From assembly GCA_964445525.1 (NCBI GenBank), contig CAYULA010000027.1:1-51480 (forward strand): DNA of 51,480 nucleotides, written 5' to 3'. Made by a program: the position numbers and the translations under genes. The notes beneath the pieces were generated by a model that ran no database searches, was not told the origin of the DNA, and worked only from the letters and a program-made list of their open reading frames with translations. Below, in pieces: positions 31,286 through 40,765 of this stretch (positions are counted from its first letter, which is position 1; every line of letters starts with the position of its first letter). Origin of the DNA: Penumbrarchaeum sp964445525. Lineage in GTDB: Archaea > Thermoplasmatota > Penumbrarchaeia > Penumbrarchaeales > Penumbrarchaeaceae.

Positions 31286-33133
31286 TTACAGAGTGAGGTC
31301 CTTGTTCTCGGTCCTTAAAATAGTAAGTTCCTTCCTGGCTTTCTGGATAAGGGGCTTGGAATCCCTGTAGTATTCATTGATGACATTGGCAACTTCCTGA
31401 TAGTTTGTCATGTCCTTGTATGCAAGCCATCTCAGGACATCGGCTCTGGAGTGGATCTCGTTGGTGATCTCCTCGGTTGTCATTCCTTCCCTGTCCATGA
31501 TCTTCTCGTAGAGATTGGAATGCCCCGAGAACCTGAATTCGTCCTTTGCAGGGTTCCACGTGTATACCTTGTTGGATATGATCTCCTGGGAAACGGGATC
31601 CTGACCGACCACCTCCACCAGCTCCTTGATCCTTCTGGTCCTCTTGTTCTTGACCCTGACCTGGGCCTGTAATATGACCAGGTTCAGGCCCAGGATGAGG
31701 ATCCTCGGGATATTTATCGGAGGATTCTCCAGTCTGTGGACAATAGCTGCCACCGAATCAGCGTGTATAGTAGCATAGGTGACCTGACCCGTGGCCATGG
31801 CCTGGAATACGGCCATGGTCTCTTTTCCCCTTACCTCTCCGACGATCATGTATTCGGGCCTCTGTCTCAGGGCCGCCACCAGAAGGGTATACATGTCTAT
31901 GGATTGGCCGGTTGTCTCTCCCTTCTTTTCCCTGGTAAGCCCCGCTATCCAGTTCATGTGCGGAAGCTGCATCTCCCTGGTGTCCTCTATGGTGATGATC
32001 TTTGATGATGGAGGAATGAAATGCGAGATGGAGTTGAGGGTGGTGGTTTTTCCAGATGCGGTTCCTCCAGATACCATCATGGTGTCTCCGTACTGGACGG
32101 CCAGCCAGAGATGAGCCGCCATTTCGGGTGATAGGGTCTTGAACATGATCAGGTTGACCATGGTCAGGGGGTCCTCCTTGAACTTTCTGATCGTGAAAGA
32201 GGAGCCTTTGGTGGTGATCTCTTTTCCGAACGTGGCGTTGAGCCTGGATCCGTCCGGAAGCGTGGCGTCGAGAATGGGATCCATTATGGAGATATGTTTA
32301 CCCGATCTCTGTGCAAGGTTCACAACGAAATCGTCCAGGTCCTTTTCATCCTTGAAGATGACGTTTGTCATGGTGTTCTTGTACCTTCTATGGAAAACGA
32401 ATATCGGTATCCCCGTTCCGTCGCAGGAAACATCCTCCATGTCCAGGTCCTCCATCATTACCTGGATCTTCCCGTAGCCGAGGAAGTAGTTGGAAAGATA
32501 GTAGAAGATCTTCTCGAAGGATGCGATTTCGAGTTGCTTTCCGGCCTGTGCGAGGAACTTCCTCATCTGATTTCTCAGCTTCATCTCGTTTTCGATATCA
32601 TCTGCCGATGTACGGTCCTGATCGATGTTCTTTTCCAGGGTCTGCTTGAGGTAATCGTGAAGATACTGCTCCTCCTCGTTCAGAGGGGGCTCTATTGCTT
32701 CGTAGACGATGTCCTTTGTCCTCACGTTTCTTAAAAGCCTGGTGTAGGAATATTTTTCCCTGATGGGCTTCAATTCCTCAACCACTTCCCATTCTCTCTC
32801 GTCCACCTTCGGGATTTCGTACAATTTCTCTCCTTTCAGGTTTTCCAGGTCCTGTTTGTGCCTCATGTAACGGAACCTCTCCATGGGCTTCATGTCCTCC
32901 AGGACCTGCGGGTCGAATTCCTGCTCCCTGGCCTTTTTTATTACCTTTCCACCTTTTGAAAACAGCCATTTCATATCGAGAATGGATTTCTTCCTGGCAG
33001 GTTTTTTCTCAATTTCCGATTCCATTTCCTTCTCTTCGACTGATGGAGCCTGGGAGCTTTCCTCCTCCTTTTCTTCGGTTTTTATCATTTCTTCCTTGAC
33101 AGGTTCCGCAGCCCCTTCCATCTTATCACCCAC
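31286..33133 (-). CDS. Type II/IV secretion (pilus/archaellum-type) ATPase
   Basis: A 615-residue GspE/TadA/FlaI-family ATPase. An acidic-basic disordered N terminus (1-50) precedes the N-terminal domain (about 80-230). Walker A is SGGTASGKTTT (355-365), the Asp box is IEDTREMQLPHMNW, Walker B is YMIVGEVRG (428-436), and the His box is VTYATIHADS. It powers assembly of archaeal type IV pili or secretion. The TadC/FlaJ-like membrane partner that normally follows is absent; the next gene downstream is phosphoribulokinase and the next upstream an unknown protein, so the partner must be elsewhere. Confidence 0.92.
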   Translation of the reverse strand: MGDKMEGAAEPVKEEMIKTEEKEEESSQAPSVEEKEMESEIEKKPARKKSILDMKWLFSKGGKVIKKAREQEFDPQVLEDMKPMERFRYMRHKQDLENLKGEKLYEIPKVDEREWEVVEELKPIREKYSYTRLLRNVRTKDIVYEAIEPPLNEEEQYLHDYLKQTLEKNIDQDRTSADDIENEMKLRNQMRKFLAQAGKQLEIASFEKIFYYLSNYFLGYGKIQVMMEDLDMEDVSCDGTGIPIFVFHRRYKNTMTNVIFKDEKDLDDFVVNLAQRSGKHISIMDPILDATLPDGSRLNATFGKEITTKGSSFTIRKFKEDPLTMVNLIMFKTLSPEMAAHLWLAVQYGDTMMVSGGTASGKTTTLNSISHFIPPSSKIITIEDTREMQLPHMNWIAGLTREKKGETTGQSIDMYTLLVAALRQRPEYMIVGEVRGKETMAVFQAMATGQVTYATIHADSVAAIVHRLENPPINIPRILILGLNLVILQAQVRVKNKRTRRIKELVEVVGQDPVSQEIISNKVYTWNPAKDEFRFSGHSNLYEKIMDREGMTTEEITNEIHSRADVLRWLAYKDMTNYQEVANVINEYYRDSKPLIQKARKELTILRTENKDLTL

Positions 33134-33267
33134 ACCTTCAATATATCATGAAGGGAATACCGTTTGAACGAATAGCCAATGGTCATTATTTAATGGTTGT
33201 CTCGGAATCCTCATGTGGAGATATTTTTCCCTTTGGAGGTCCCCGGGAAGGCCTGGATCCCTTGCCA

Positions 33268-34905
33268 TTATTTATCGAATATAAGGTCCTTGGTGGACCC
33301 TGTGGCCTTCCATAGTTCTCTCAGACCGTTTTTAAAGCCTTCAGGGTCCTCCGTGATGATCCTCTCCACAATCTCATCCATGCCCTGGGCGTAACCCACT
33401 TCATGGGTGGTATAGGACCAGCCCGATGTCTTGGCAAGGTCGAGGTGCTTGACGAATGCGTATTTTGCCGCTTTGAGTTTGATCTCCTCTCCCGAAAAGG
33501 TGTCCAGTACCTTGGAAGCTCCCGCCTCACCCCTGACGATATAAGCGATGGCGCATTCGTAGGCGAATTGTATCATCCTGGGGGGATCCTTGGGTTTGGG
33601 GAGGAGGTCCCTGACCCTCTTTTCCTCCAGAAGATATTTTGCCTCGTCTATTACCGTGAGCGGCTGATATCTGGGAACCGGGTATTCCTTGAATACACTG
33701 GTGGCGATCTTCTCGTTTTTCACGATATCTTTCAGGAGTTCCAATCCGATCTCATCCCAGAACGGTGTCATTATCCTGTTGGGAGAGGGATCCTCGGATA
33801 TTATCGGCCCCTCCGCCATTTCGAGGAACCTTTTCAGTATCTTCAGTTCGTCACCCTTCAATTTGAGCTTTTTAAGAAGTTCCTCCGGAGAATCCCCGTG
33901 GCAGATATTTCCTATTATGTAAACTGTATTCCCCACTTCCCTGAGCCTTTCCTCGTATTCTCCGCGTTCCTTTTCTATGAGCCTGTGGTCCATCATCTTT
34001 CCTTCGAGGTAGTTTTCCGTGTTGGTGGGGGGCTTGACCTTGCCCAGTCTTTCAAGGAAACCCATCTTCTCCTCCTGCTTGGTAGGAGGATGGCACGGAC
34101 ATGAGGAACCTCTGTCGCATACGGGGGTGACGATGACATCAACCTCGAAATGCTTGGATATCCTGTCTGTTGCCATGTAAGTGGCGCAGGTTGCATACAT
34201 GTTGTCCTCGTTCTGCCTGGCATGGGTCAAGGTCCTGGCCATGTCCAGTTCCGCAGGGACCCATCTGACCACCAGATAGGGTTCGCTGGCAGGTTCCCTC
34301 TTTTCCACCTTCTTCGGATCGATATCCCTGGAATGTATGATCTTTCCTGTCCTCTTCAATTCCTTTCCCAATCTTTTGGGTAAGGGTTCCAGGACCTCTT
34401 TTGGGGGTTTGGGGTCCTTCCCTGTGCAGATTACCTCGTCTTCGGTGATGAACATGAAGAGCTTTTTTTTCTTTACCTCTTCCAGGTATGCCATCATCTT
34501 TATTTTCGGGTTATCATAATTCTGGACACCTGCAAGCTTCTCCCTGCTGGTGGACCCTCTGAGTGCGTAACCGATGTCCCCGAAAGGGGTTCTGAGAACC
34601 GCCAGGTACTGGATCTTGTCCTCATGGTTGAGGAGAAGGGTTCCCGCGTATGCCCTTGCCAGCCGGTCCCCTTTCTTGGATGCTTTCTCCAGTGCGTTCC
34701 TGTTGTCCTTGTGACCCTGTATGTCCTTCAGTTTCTTCTCCAGACTCTTGAAGTAGGGAACGCTCTGGGTGCATTTCGGAAGGACAAGAGATGGGTCCTG
34801 AGCAAGCCTCTTGGCTTTTCTTTTAAGCTCTTTCTCAAGCCCTTTGGATGCCGTCCTGGCGCCGGTTCGAACCTTGTAGTTCTTCTTCCTCCCAACCGGA
34901 CTCAT
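33268..34905 (-). CDS. Uncharacterised 545-residue protein with Cys cluster
   Basis: I do not recognise this gene. It is soluble and very basic at the N terminus (GRKKNYKVRTGARTASKGLE). An early alpha/beta part (90-170; YLAVLRTPFGDIGYALRG, LFMFITEDEVICTG) is followed by a middle segment with a putative metal site (CDRGSSCPCHPP, about 275-286) after THARQNEDNMYATCATYMATD, and a helical C-terminal region (400-545). Its DNA style matches neighbouring genes, and the length and regular codon use make it a real gene. The gap to the pilus ATPase is 134 bp, so an operon is possible but not proven. Confidence 0.75.
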   Translation of the reverse strand: MSPVGRKKNYKVRTGARTASKGLEKELKRKAKRLAQDPSLVLPKCTQSVPYFKSLEKKLKDIQGHKDNRNALEKASKKGDRLARAYAGTLLLNHEDKIQYLAVLRTPFGDIGYALRGSTSREKLAGVQNYDNPKIKMMAYLEEVKKKKLFMFITEDEVICTGKDPKPPKEVLEPLPKRLGKELKRTGKIIHSRDIDPKKVEKREPASEPYLVVRWVPAELDMARTLTHARQNEDNMYATCATYMATDRISKHFEVDVIVTPVCDRGSSCPCHPPTKQEEKMGFLERLGKVKPPTNTENYLEGKMMDHRLIEKERGEYEERLREVGNTVYIIGNICHGDSPEELLKKLKLKGDELKILKRFLEMAEGPIISEDPSPNRIMTPFWDEIGLELLKDIVKNEKIATSVFKEYPVPRYQPLTVIDEAKYLLEEKRVRDLLPKPKDPPRMIQFAYECAIAYIVRGEAGASKVLDTFSGEEIKLKAAKYAFVKHLDLAKTSGWSYTTHEVGYAQGMDEIVERIITEDPEGFKNGLRELWKATGSTKDLIFDK

Positions 34906-35011
34906 GGGACCTGAGTACTACTTCCCCTATTTCAAACTCACCTCTATAACACGGTTATGACGGGAGGGGCAAGAGTTATATTCCGGTTGTGAAATCCTAA
35001 AACCAGGTAAT

Positions 35012-35917
35012 ATGAATGTCCCGCACATAATCATAGTCGAGGAGCTTCTGCCGGAGGTGAGACGAAGGGTGGCCCGTTCGCTTCGCAAATCCGGCTGGTC
35101 CCAGGAGAGGATTGCTTCTGTTCTCGGAACATCCCAGGCGATGGTTAGCAGGTATCTCAGGGAAGAAGGCAACTGTCCCAGATCACTTTCCAGGATGAGC
35201 GAGATAATCTCCCGGGACGTGACAGCATCCATATTGTCAGGAAGCGAACGAGAGGATTTATCCGAAAGATTCTGCTCGCTTGTAAGGTCCTGCACCAATG
35301 AGGGTATGTTATCAACAAGATTCAGGGAGAGGTTCCATCAGGAACTTGCAGTGGACTGTTTCGGATCTTCTTCAGGGCCGGGACAGAGATCCAGGGTTCT
35401 TTTCGATCTTTCGGGAGCTCTCAAACTCCTGCAGGGCAGGGACATATCTCCCCTGGTCCCGGCCATCAAGGTAAACCTGGCTCAGGCGATCGAGGGTGCT
35501 GCCTCGAGGGAGGAGGTTGCCTCCTTCCCCGGAAGGCTGATGGAGAGACACGGAAGGATCACAGGGGCTCTTCCCCCGGAGTTCGGCGCTTCCAGGCATC
35601 TTGCCCAGACACTTCTTTGGGCGATGAAGCTCCGTCCGGAGATTTCCGCGGCCATCAACCTCCGCTACGAAGAGATGATAGGGGAACTGCTGGCTGGAAG
35701 CCCGGGTCTGGTGGTCCTTGACAGAGGAAAAAGCACCATCGAGGATGTACTCTCCGATCCCTCCGTGAAGGATCTGAGATTCCTGGTGGACCCTGGGGAT
35801 TTCGGACTCGAACCCTGCCTCTACATTTTCGGCAGGAGCTCCCCCGATGTTGCGATGGAGGCTCTGGAGATAATGGAAAGAGTTGAAAAAAGGAAAGAGG
35901 TGAAATCAAATGAATGA
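35012..35917 (+). CDS. thiR: ThiR-like thiamine-pathway regulator (HTH-ThiN)
   Basis: A 301-residue two-domain protein. An N-terminal HTH (about 20-52; SGWSQERIASVLGTSQAMVS) is followed by a ThiN-type domain (about 130-290; LVPAIKVNLAQAIEGA, FPGRLMERHGRITG, FGASRHLAQTLLWA, AAINLRY). ThiN domains make or bind thiamine phosphate; fused to HTH they repress thiamine genes when it is plentiful. A TATA-like GTTATATTCC lies about 30 bp before the ATG. Its stop overlaps the start of thiB by 8 bases, tying it to the transporter. Repressor role is inferred from family and context. Confidence 0.88.
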   Translation: MNVPHIIIVEELLPEVRRRVARSLRKSGWSQERIASVLGTSQAMVSRYLREEGNCPRSLSRMSEIISRDVTASILSGSEREDLSERFCSLVRSCTNEGMLSTRFRERFHQELAVDCFGSSSGPGQRSRVLFDLSGALKLLQGRDISPLVPAIKVNLAQAIEGAASREEVASFPGRLMERHGRITGALPPEFGASRHLAQTLLWAMKLRPEISAAINLRYEEMIGELLAGSPGLVVLDRGKSTIEDVLSDPSVKDLRFLVDPGDFGLEPCLYIFGRSSPDVAMEALEIMERVEKRKEVKSNE

Positions 35918-36986
35918 TAATGGAATAAGCGCAATCAGGACCACGGTATCCATCGTGGCAGCCGTCCTGATTCTGGCAGCTCTTGCTGTCAGCGCTGTTG
36001 TTTACCTTGAATCGAGAGATGACGATGATGACATAAACACACTGGTTATCTACTCCTACGATTCATTCGAATCATGGGGATTGGCCGATGCGGTTATACC
36101 CGTTTTCGAGGAGGAGTACGGAATCAACGTAACGCTCAGGACCATGGGTGATGCGGGAAACGTTATGGCAAGGCTCGCCATCGAGAAGGAGGATCCCGTG
36201 GCGGACCTTGTGATAGGAATCGACAACTCAATGCTTCACAAGGCAAAGGACCTCAATCTGCTGGAAACCTACAAACCCGATGGATTGTCTTCGGTCGATC
36301 CGGAGCTTGTATTCGATCCTGAAGGCTACCTCACTCCCTATGATTACGGATATATTGCCATAATCTGCAACGGGGAGATGATGGAGGATCTCTCGCTTCC
36401 CTATCCTGATTCCATTCTTGATCTGGCCGATCCCGTATACGAGGATTCCATCATGCTCATAGATCCCGTAACCTCATCAACGGGATCATCCTTCCTGATC
36501 TGGGCATCCGCTGTTGCAGGGGGGGACAGGTCCTCGTTCTTCAACGATTTATCCTCCAATTCCTTCAACGTTTACGGAACATGGGATGCCATGTACGCGG
36601 CTTTCCAGGCGGGAGAAGCCCCCATTGCAATCTCTTACGGTCTGGACACCGCATCGGAGATGATGTGGGCCGAGGACCCCGATTCGGTCACGACGGTCAC
36701 GATCGTGCCCGATGAAGAGGGCTACAGGCAGATGGAAGGTGCCGGTATCGTGAATGATGCCGGCAACCGGGATGCCGCCGAGGATTTCCTGGATTTCATG
36801 CTCACCCCGGCATTCCAGGAGAAGGTAGGCTACAATGTTATGCTTCCCGTGGTGGATGGAACACCCGTAGACCAGATATATCTGGACAACGGCGAGTTCG
36901 CAGGCTCCCACGTGGAACCCGAACAGGAGACCATTGACGAAAACTGGGAGACCTGGCTTTCGGATTGGGAACAGGCTTTCAGCTGA
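35910..36986 (+). CDS. thiB: Thiamine ABC transporter, substrate-binding protein
   Basis: A 358-residue periplasmic-binding-type protein held outside the cell by an N-terminal transmembrane anchor (about 11-32) followed by an Asp-rich linker (DDDDD). The fold starts TLVIYSYDSFESWGLADAVIP, as in ThiB, and DLVIGIDNSML and DYGYIAIICNG follow. It captures thiamine (or its phosphates) for the permease encoded 6 bp downstream. The first codons overlap the regulator gene, so translation is coupled. Confidence 0.88.
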   Translation: MNDNGISAIRTTVSIVAAVLILAALAVSAVVYLESRDDDDDINTLVIYSYDSFESWGLADAVIPVFEEEYGINVTLRTMGDAGNVMARLAIEKEDPVADLVIGIDNSMLHKAKDLNLLETYKPDGLSSVDPELVFDPEGYLTPYDYGYIAIICNGEMMEDLSLPYPDSILDLADPVYEDSIMLIDPVTSSTGSSFLIWASAVAGGDRSSFFNDLSSNSFNVYGTWDAMYAAFQAGEAPIAISYGLDTASEMMWAEDPDSVTTVTIVPDEEGYRQMEGAGIVNDAGNRDAAEDFLDFMLTPAFQEKVGYNVMLPVVDGTPVDQIYLDNGEFAGSHVEPEQETIDENWETWLSDWEQAFS

Positions 36987-36992
36987 TCGGGG

Positions 36993-38696
36993 TTGCATCG
37001 ATTGAATAGAAGGGTCATGCTTTCATATGCTGTTTACTTCCTGCCCCTGACGGCGGTTGCGGTATTCATCCTCGTACCGATCCTGTCCGTTATCAGCGAG
37101 GGGATCATCTCCGGTTCCGGAACGTTGAGCTTTCAGGAATTGGCCGATGTCTTCCGGGATAACAGATCAGGTAAGATCCTTGTGTTCACACTCAAACAGG
37201 CATTGATCTCCACGGCTGCAACCCTGCTGATAGCCCTTCCCGGAGCTTATCTGGTAACAAGGTACTCGTTTCCGGGAAGGTCCGCCCTTCTGTCCCTCAC
37301 CACAGTCCCCTTCATACTTCCCCCTCTTGTCCTTGCCATAGGCTTCTTCACACTCTTTGGGACCTCCGGCCACATCAATGATTTTATTGCAGATATGGAC
37401 ACCTGGACCGGAGCGGAACTGCCCTCCCTTGATATTCTTTATTCACTGGAAGGTATCGTGCTTGCCCATGTTTTTCTCAACTTTCCGGTAGCTCTCCGAA
37501 TAATACAGTCGAGGTACGAGAACCTGGACCCCGATCTCGAAAGGGCCTCCAGATCGCTGGGTGCGGGTCCTTCGGCGACTTTTATCAGGATCACCCTGCC
37601 CCAGCTCAAATACTCACTGATAGCCGCCGCATCCCTTGTGTTCACCTTCTGTTTCCTTTCCTTTGGTGTGATACTTGTGGTTGGAGGGGGAGCCAATCAG
37701 ACACTGGAGACAGAGATCTACCGTCAGTTCAGCGGAAATCTTGATTTTTCCAGAGCGGGGGCCTTGCTTCTTGTCGAAACGATAGTTGTAACCCTGACAA
37801 CCGGATTGTATGTCTGGGCCTCCGGGAGATCGGGAGATGATTCGGGTTTCGGTTCCTCCGGCCAGGGGAGGATTCGGAAAATGGGAAGAAAACCCATTTT
37901 CATTGCATTTTCCCTTCTTTACGCGATATTGGTGGCGATCGTGATCATAGGCCCTCTGATATCGGTCATATGGGAGTCATTGACTTCCGATGGATCTCTC
38001 TCTCTCCACTGGTTCGATCAGGTGATATCCAGAGAGGTGGATGCCTCCATAGGCATATCACCGCTCGATGCTGTCCTGAATTCACTTGTTTTCGCTTTTC
38101 TCTGCTCACTGATATCGGTTCCGGTGTCCATAGGGGTGGGATACCTTCTTCATCGGAAGGGAGGTCCTGTCAAGCTGCCGCTGGATACCATGATGCTGAT
38201 GCCTCTCGGCATATCGGCGGTGGGCCTCGGATACGGAATGATAAAGGTCTATTCCGGGACCTCCACGGATCCCACCGGTACCTGGTATGTCATAGTCATA
38301 CTGCATGTTCTTCTATCCTACCCCTTCGGTGCCAGGGCCATTCATGCGGGGCTGTCCACGATCCCGGATCAGCTGAGGAAAGCATCCAGGTCCCTGGGAG
38401 CGGGGCCTGTTAAGACTTTCTTCTCGGTGGACCTCCCGCTTCTGGCCCCCTCAATTGTGGTTGCCGCCCTGTTCTCATTTGCAATCTCCATCGGAGAGTT
38501 CGGGGCCACCCTGATGGTATCGGCCTCCTCGACCTACATGACGATGCCCGTTGCCCTTTACAGGTTCCTTGGGAGCGGAAAACAATATGGTGCCGCCACC
38601 GCTTATGCGGCCGTGATGATAGTCATCACTTTTCTCTGCTTCTTCATGATCGAGGTATCCGGAAGAAGGATCTACCGCAGGAGGTCGCTCCGGTGA
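36993..38696 (+). CDS. thiP: Thiamine ABC transporter, fused double permease
   Basis: A 567-residue integral membrane protein with two binding-protein-dependent transport modules. Each has an EAA-like loop contacting the ATPase: LERASRSLGAGPSATFIRITLP (first half, about 178-199, shown here as two blocks ERASRSLGAGP and TFIRITLP) and LRKASRSLGAGPVKTFFSVDLP in the second (about 465). About 12 transmembrane helices. Thiamine systems (ThiP) and some iron systems share this fused layout; context with thiB and the ThiN regulator favours thiamine. Starts with TTG at 36993; the stop region overlaps thiQ (ATGC overlap). Confidence 0.9.
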   Translation: MHRLNRRVMLSYAVYFLPLTAVAVFILVPILSVISEGIISGSGTLSFQELADVFRDNRSGKILVFTLKQALISTAATLLIALPGAYLVTRYSFPGRSALLSLTTVPFILPPLVLAIGFFTLFGTSGHINDFIADMDTWTGAELPSLDILYSLEGIVLAHVFLNFPVALRIIQSRYENLDPDLERASRSLGAGPSATFIRITLPQLKYSLIAAASLVFTFCFLSFGVILVVGGGANQTLETEIYRQFSGNLDFSRAGALLLVETIVVTLTTGLYVWASGRSGDDSGFGSSGQGRIRKMGRKPIFIAFSLLYAILVAIVIIGPLISVIWESLTSDGSLSLHWFDQVISREVDASIGISPLDAVLNSLVFAFLCSLISVPVSIGVGYLLHRKGGPVKLPLDTMMLMPLGISAVGLGYGMIKVYSGTSTDPTGTWYVIVILHVLLSYPFGARAIHAGLSTIPDQLRKASRSLGAGPVKTFFSVDLPLLAPSIVVAALFSFAISIGEFGATLMVSASSTYMTMPVALYRFLGSGKQYGAATAYAAVMIVITFLCFFMIEVSGRRIYRRRSLR

Positions 38697-39682
38697 TGCT
38701 CGAGATCGAAAATGTCCACTTCTCTTACGGGAAAGAGGAGGTTCTGAGGGGGATCGATCTCGACGTGGAGGAACGGGAGATATTCTCCCTTCTGGGAGGT
38801 TCCGGTTCAGGTAAGACGACCATACTGAATCTAATTGCGGGATTCGAGAGACCTTCAAAGGGGAATATCAGAATTGACGGGAAAGACATGAAGGGTACAG
38901 CTCCCGAGAAGAGAAAGGTGGGAATGGTATTCCAGGACAATGCCCTCTTTCCACATCTCAATGTGGAGAAAAACATCCTCTACGGTGCAGGGAAAAGGAG
39001 AGGCGGAAAACTGCTGAAAGAACTGGTCGGACTCGTCGGCCTCGAGGGTAAAACGAAGAGAATGCCCTCCGATCTCTCCGGAGGAGAGAAGCAGCGCGTG
39101 GCTCTTGCGAGGACACTGGCCTATGATCCCAAAATAATTCTTCTCGATGAACCGCTTTCATCATTGGATGCATCTCTGAGAGCCTCCCTTCGCAACGAGC
39201 TGAGATCCATAATCAGGGACAGAGGAATCACCACAATCCATGTGACCCATGACCAGACGGAGGCCATGGCGGTTTCGGACAGGATGGGACTGTTGGATGG
39301 AGGAGAGGTCAAAGAAACCGGAAGACCCCGGGACCTCTACGAGAGGCCGAAAAAGGCGGCGACTGCCAGATTCATGGGATTCAAGAACATATTTCAGGCG
39401 GTATCCGGAAATGGTGTATTGGTTACCCCGATCGGGAGGATCCCCTGGAAAGGGAATGCTCCCGAAAATATCGGTTTCAGATCTGAGAAGCTCAGGTCCT
39501 CCGGAAATGGGATTCCGATCAGAGGGAGAATCATCTCAAGGGAGTACAGGGGAAGAGACCTCCACATTGTTGTTGATGCAAACGGCAACAGACTGGAAGC
39601 ACTGGTGTATCCGGAAAGTATAATGGGAGAGGATGTGGAATTGTTTCTGTCAAGGGAGGATATCATACCTCTTGAGAAGTGA
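38693..39682 (+). CDS. thiQ: Thiamine ABC transporter ATPase
   Basis: A 329-residue ABC ATPase: Walker A GGSGSGKTT (about 35-43), Q-loop VFQDNALFPHL, signature LSGGEKQRV, Walker B ILLDEPLSSLD and switch His in VTHDQTEA. A C-terminal TOBE-like domain (about 230-329) is present, which makes it longer than bacterial ThiQ and closer to the PotA/FbpC group. The first four bases overlap the thiP stop codon, closing the thiR-thiB-thiP-thiQ unit. Confidence 0.9.
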   Translation: MMLEIENVHFSYGKEEVLRGIDLDVEEREIFSLLGGSGSGKTTILNLIAGFERPSKGNIRIDGKDMKGTAPEKRKVGMVFQDNALFPHLNVEKNILYGAGKRRGGKLLKELVGLVGLEGKTKRMPSDLSGGEKQRVALARTLAYDPKIILLDEPLSSLDASLRASLRNELRSIIRDRGITTIHVTHDQTEAMAVSDRMGLLDGGEVKETGRPRDLYERPKKAATARFMGFKNIFQAVSGNGVLVTPIGRIPWKGNAPENIGFRSEKLRSSGNGIPIRGRIISREYRGRDLHIVVDANGNRLEALVYPESIMGEDVELFLSREDIIPLEK

Positions 39683-39688
39683 GGGGGA

Positions 39689-40312
39689 TCATCTCTTGAA
39701 GTAGAGCTGGATCGTCTTCTTCTGCGCCGATCTCAGGGTGTAGGAGATGTAGGCGGTAGACACTCCCAGTTTCCTGGCGAGCTCCCTGACGCCAACCCTT
39801 TTTGGAAAATCATAGTAACCGGATTCCAGAGCGGTTTTCAGGACCAGATCCTGTTCCTTTGTGAGGGATTCCTTGTCCTTGTAATCGGTTATCTCCACCA
39901 CCCTTGTTCCCATACCAGCTTTCTCCAGTCTCTCGATCAGATTGTCAAGGGCCTCCCTGTTGTCATGAACAACCCTCCACTCCACCCATCCGTCGTCGAG
40001 GACCTTTGCGGAAAGGAGGAATGCTTCGGCCTGAGCGAGGGCCCTGCAGCCCAGGCAGTGGGAGGTCCCCACTATCATCTTGACCTTGGTACCCTCATTT
40101 CTGGAAACCGAAACGAAATCGATGTCTTCCATGTTTTCTATGGTTTCCTCTATCCTGTCAGGGTCCTGCCCGTTGAGGTCGATGTCAACCAGGTCCTGGA
40201 CCCCCTCCTCCTTGTTCTCCATGGGAATGGTATCCAGTAAGGCAACGTCCACCGGGAATCTGTCCTTCAGTCTTCCTATCCAGCATTTGGAGAGGTCCAC
40301 GTGGAGTATCAT
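39689..40312 (-). CDS. HTH_10 (Bat-like) transcriptional regulator
   Basis: About 207 residues. The N-terminal part (1-130) is an alpha/beta domain with SHCLGC (about residues 83-88), a possible redox or metal site. The C-terminal HTH_10 domain (LTKEQDLVLKTALESGYYD, ELARKLGVSTAYISYTL) is the archaeal bacterio-opsin-activator type. A TATA-like CATTAAAAAG at 40331-40341 (minus strand) lies about 24 bp upstream of ATG 40312, favouring it over GTG 40330. It converges on thiQ with a 6-bp gap. Target genes are unknown. Confidence 0.85.
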   Translation of the reverse strand: MILHVDLSKCWIGRLKDRFPVDVALLDTIPMENKEEGVQDLVDIDLNGQDPDRIEETIENMEDIDFVSVSRNEGTKVKMIVGTSHCLGCRALAQAEAFLLSAKVLDDGWVEWRVVHDNREALDNLIERLEKAGMGTRVVEITDYKDKESLTKEQDLVLKTALESGYYDFPKRVGVRELARKLGVSTAYISYTLRSAQKKTIQLYFKR

Positions 40313-40429
40313 CTCGTGCAAGGCTGACACCTTTTTAATGGGGAGGGGAATACAATCTTACCTTTATTCCATTTTTGCAGATATGTTGATGATCTAGGTC
40401 TTATCAAATAAATAACCTATGTTTCCGGA

Positions 40430-40600
40430 AGTTCGAATCCCTCACCTCAATTACATACAGTTAAATTGTTCACGATTTGATATAGATAAAAACAAAAATG
40501 CTCCCATCGGGAGGGGGAGCAGGTTAGATCGGTGTCTAATAGTATTCACCTGCGACCCCTAAGATGAAAAACGGTATAAATCTCCTGTAACACTTTTTCA
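40430..40600. repeat. Degenerate first unit of the tRNA-Glu-linked array
   Basis: This stretch holds a T-arm-like piece (AGTTCGAATCCCTCACCTC, about 40432-40450), a 14-bp copy of the tRNA-Glu 3' end (TGCTCCCATCGGGA, 40499-40512) and an unrelated hairpin (GCAGGT/ACCTGC around 40519-40553). It looks like a decayed unit; its spacing to the next unit is not 166 bp. No gene seen. Confidence 0.5.
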
Positions 40601-40765
40601 TCGGGATTCGATTCCGCTAAACCACAGGTTTAGCTTAGGTTGGGTATCTATAACGTCATTGTAAAAATTACGATACCCAACCACCCAAGGGTTCGAATCC
40701 CTCACGTCGATTATATTTTGATAAAATGATCCCGATTAATGATTAATTAAAATGAGAATGCTCCC
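40600..40765. repeat. tRNA-Glu-linked 166-bp unit A
   Basis: The unit starts ATCGGGATTCGA, part of the tRNA-Glu 3' end. An outer stem GGGATTCGA (40603-40611) pairs with TCGAATCCC (40693-40701) and encloses two hairpins: GCTAAACC-ACA-GGTTTAGC (40616-40634) and GGTTGGGTATC/GATACCCAACC (40638-40682), the latter with a 23-nt loop containing ACGTCATTGTAAAAA. The rest is AT-rich. Confidence 0.75.
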
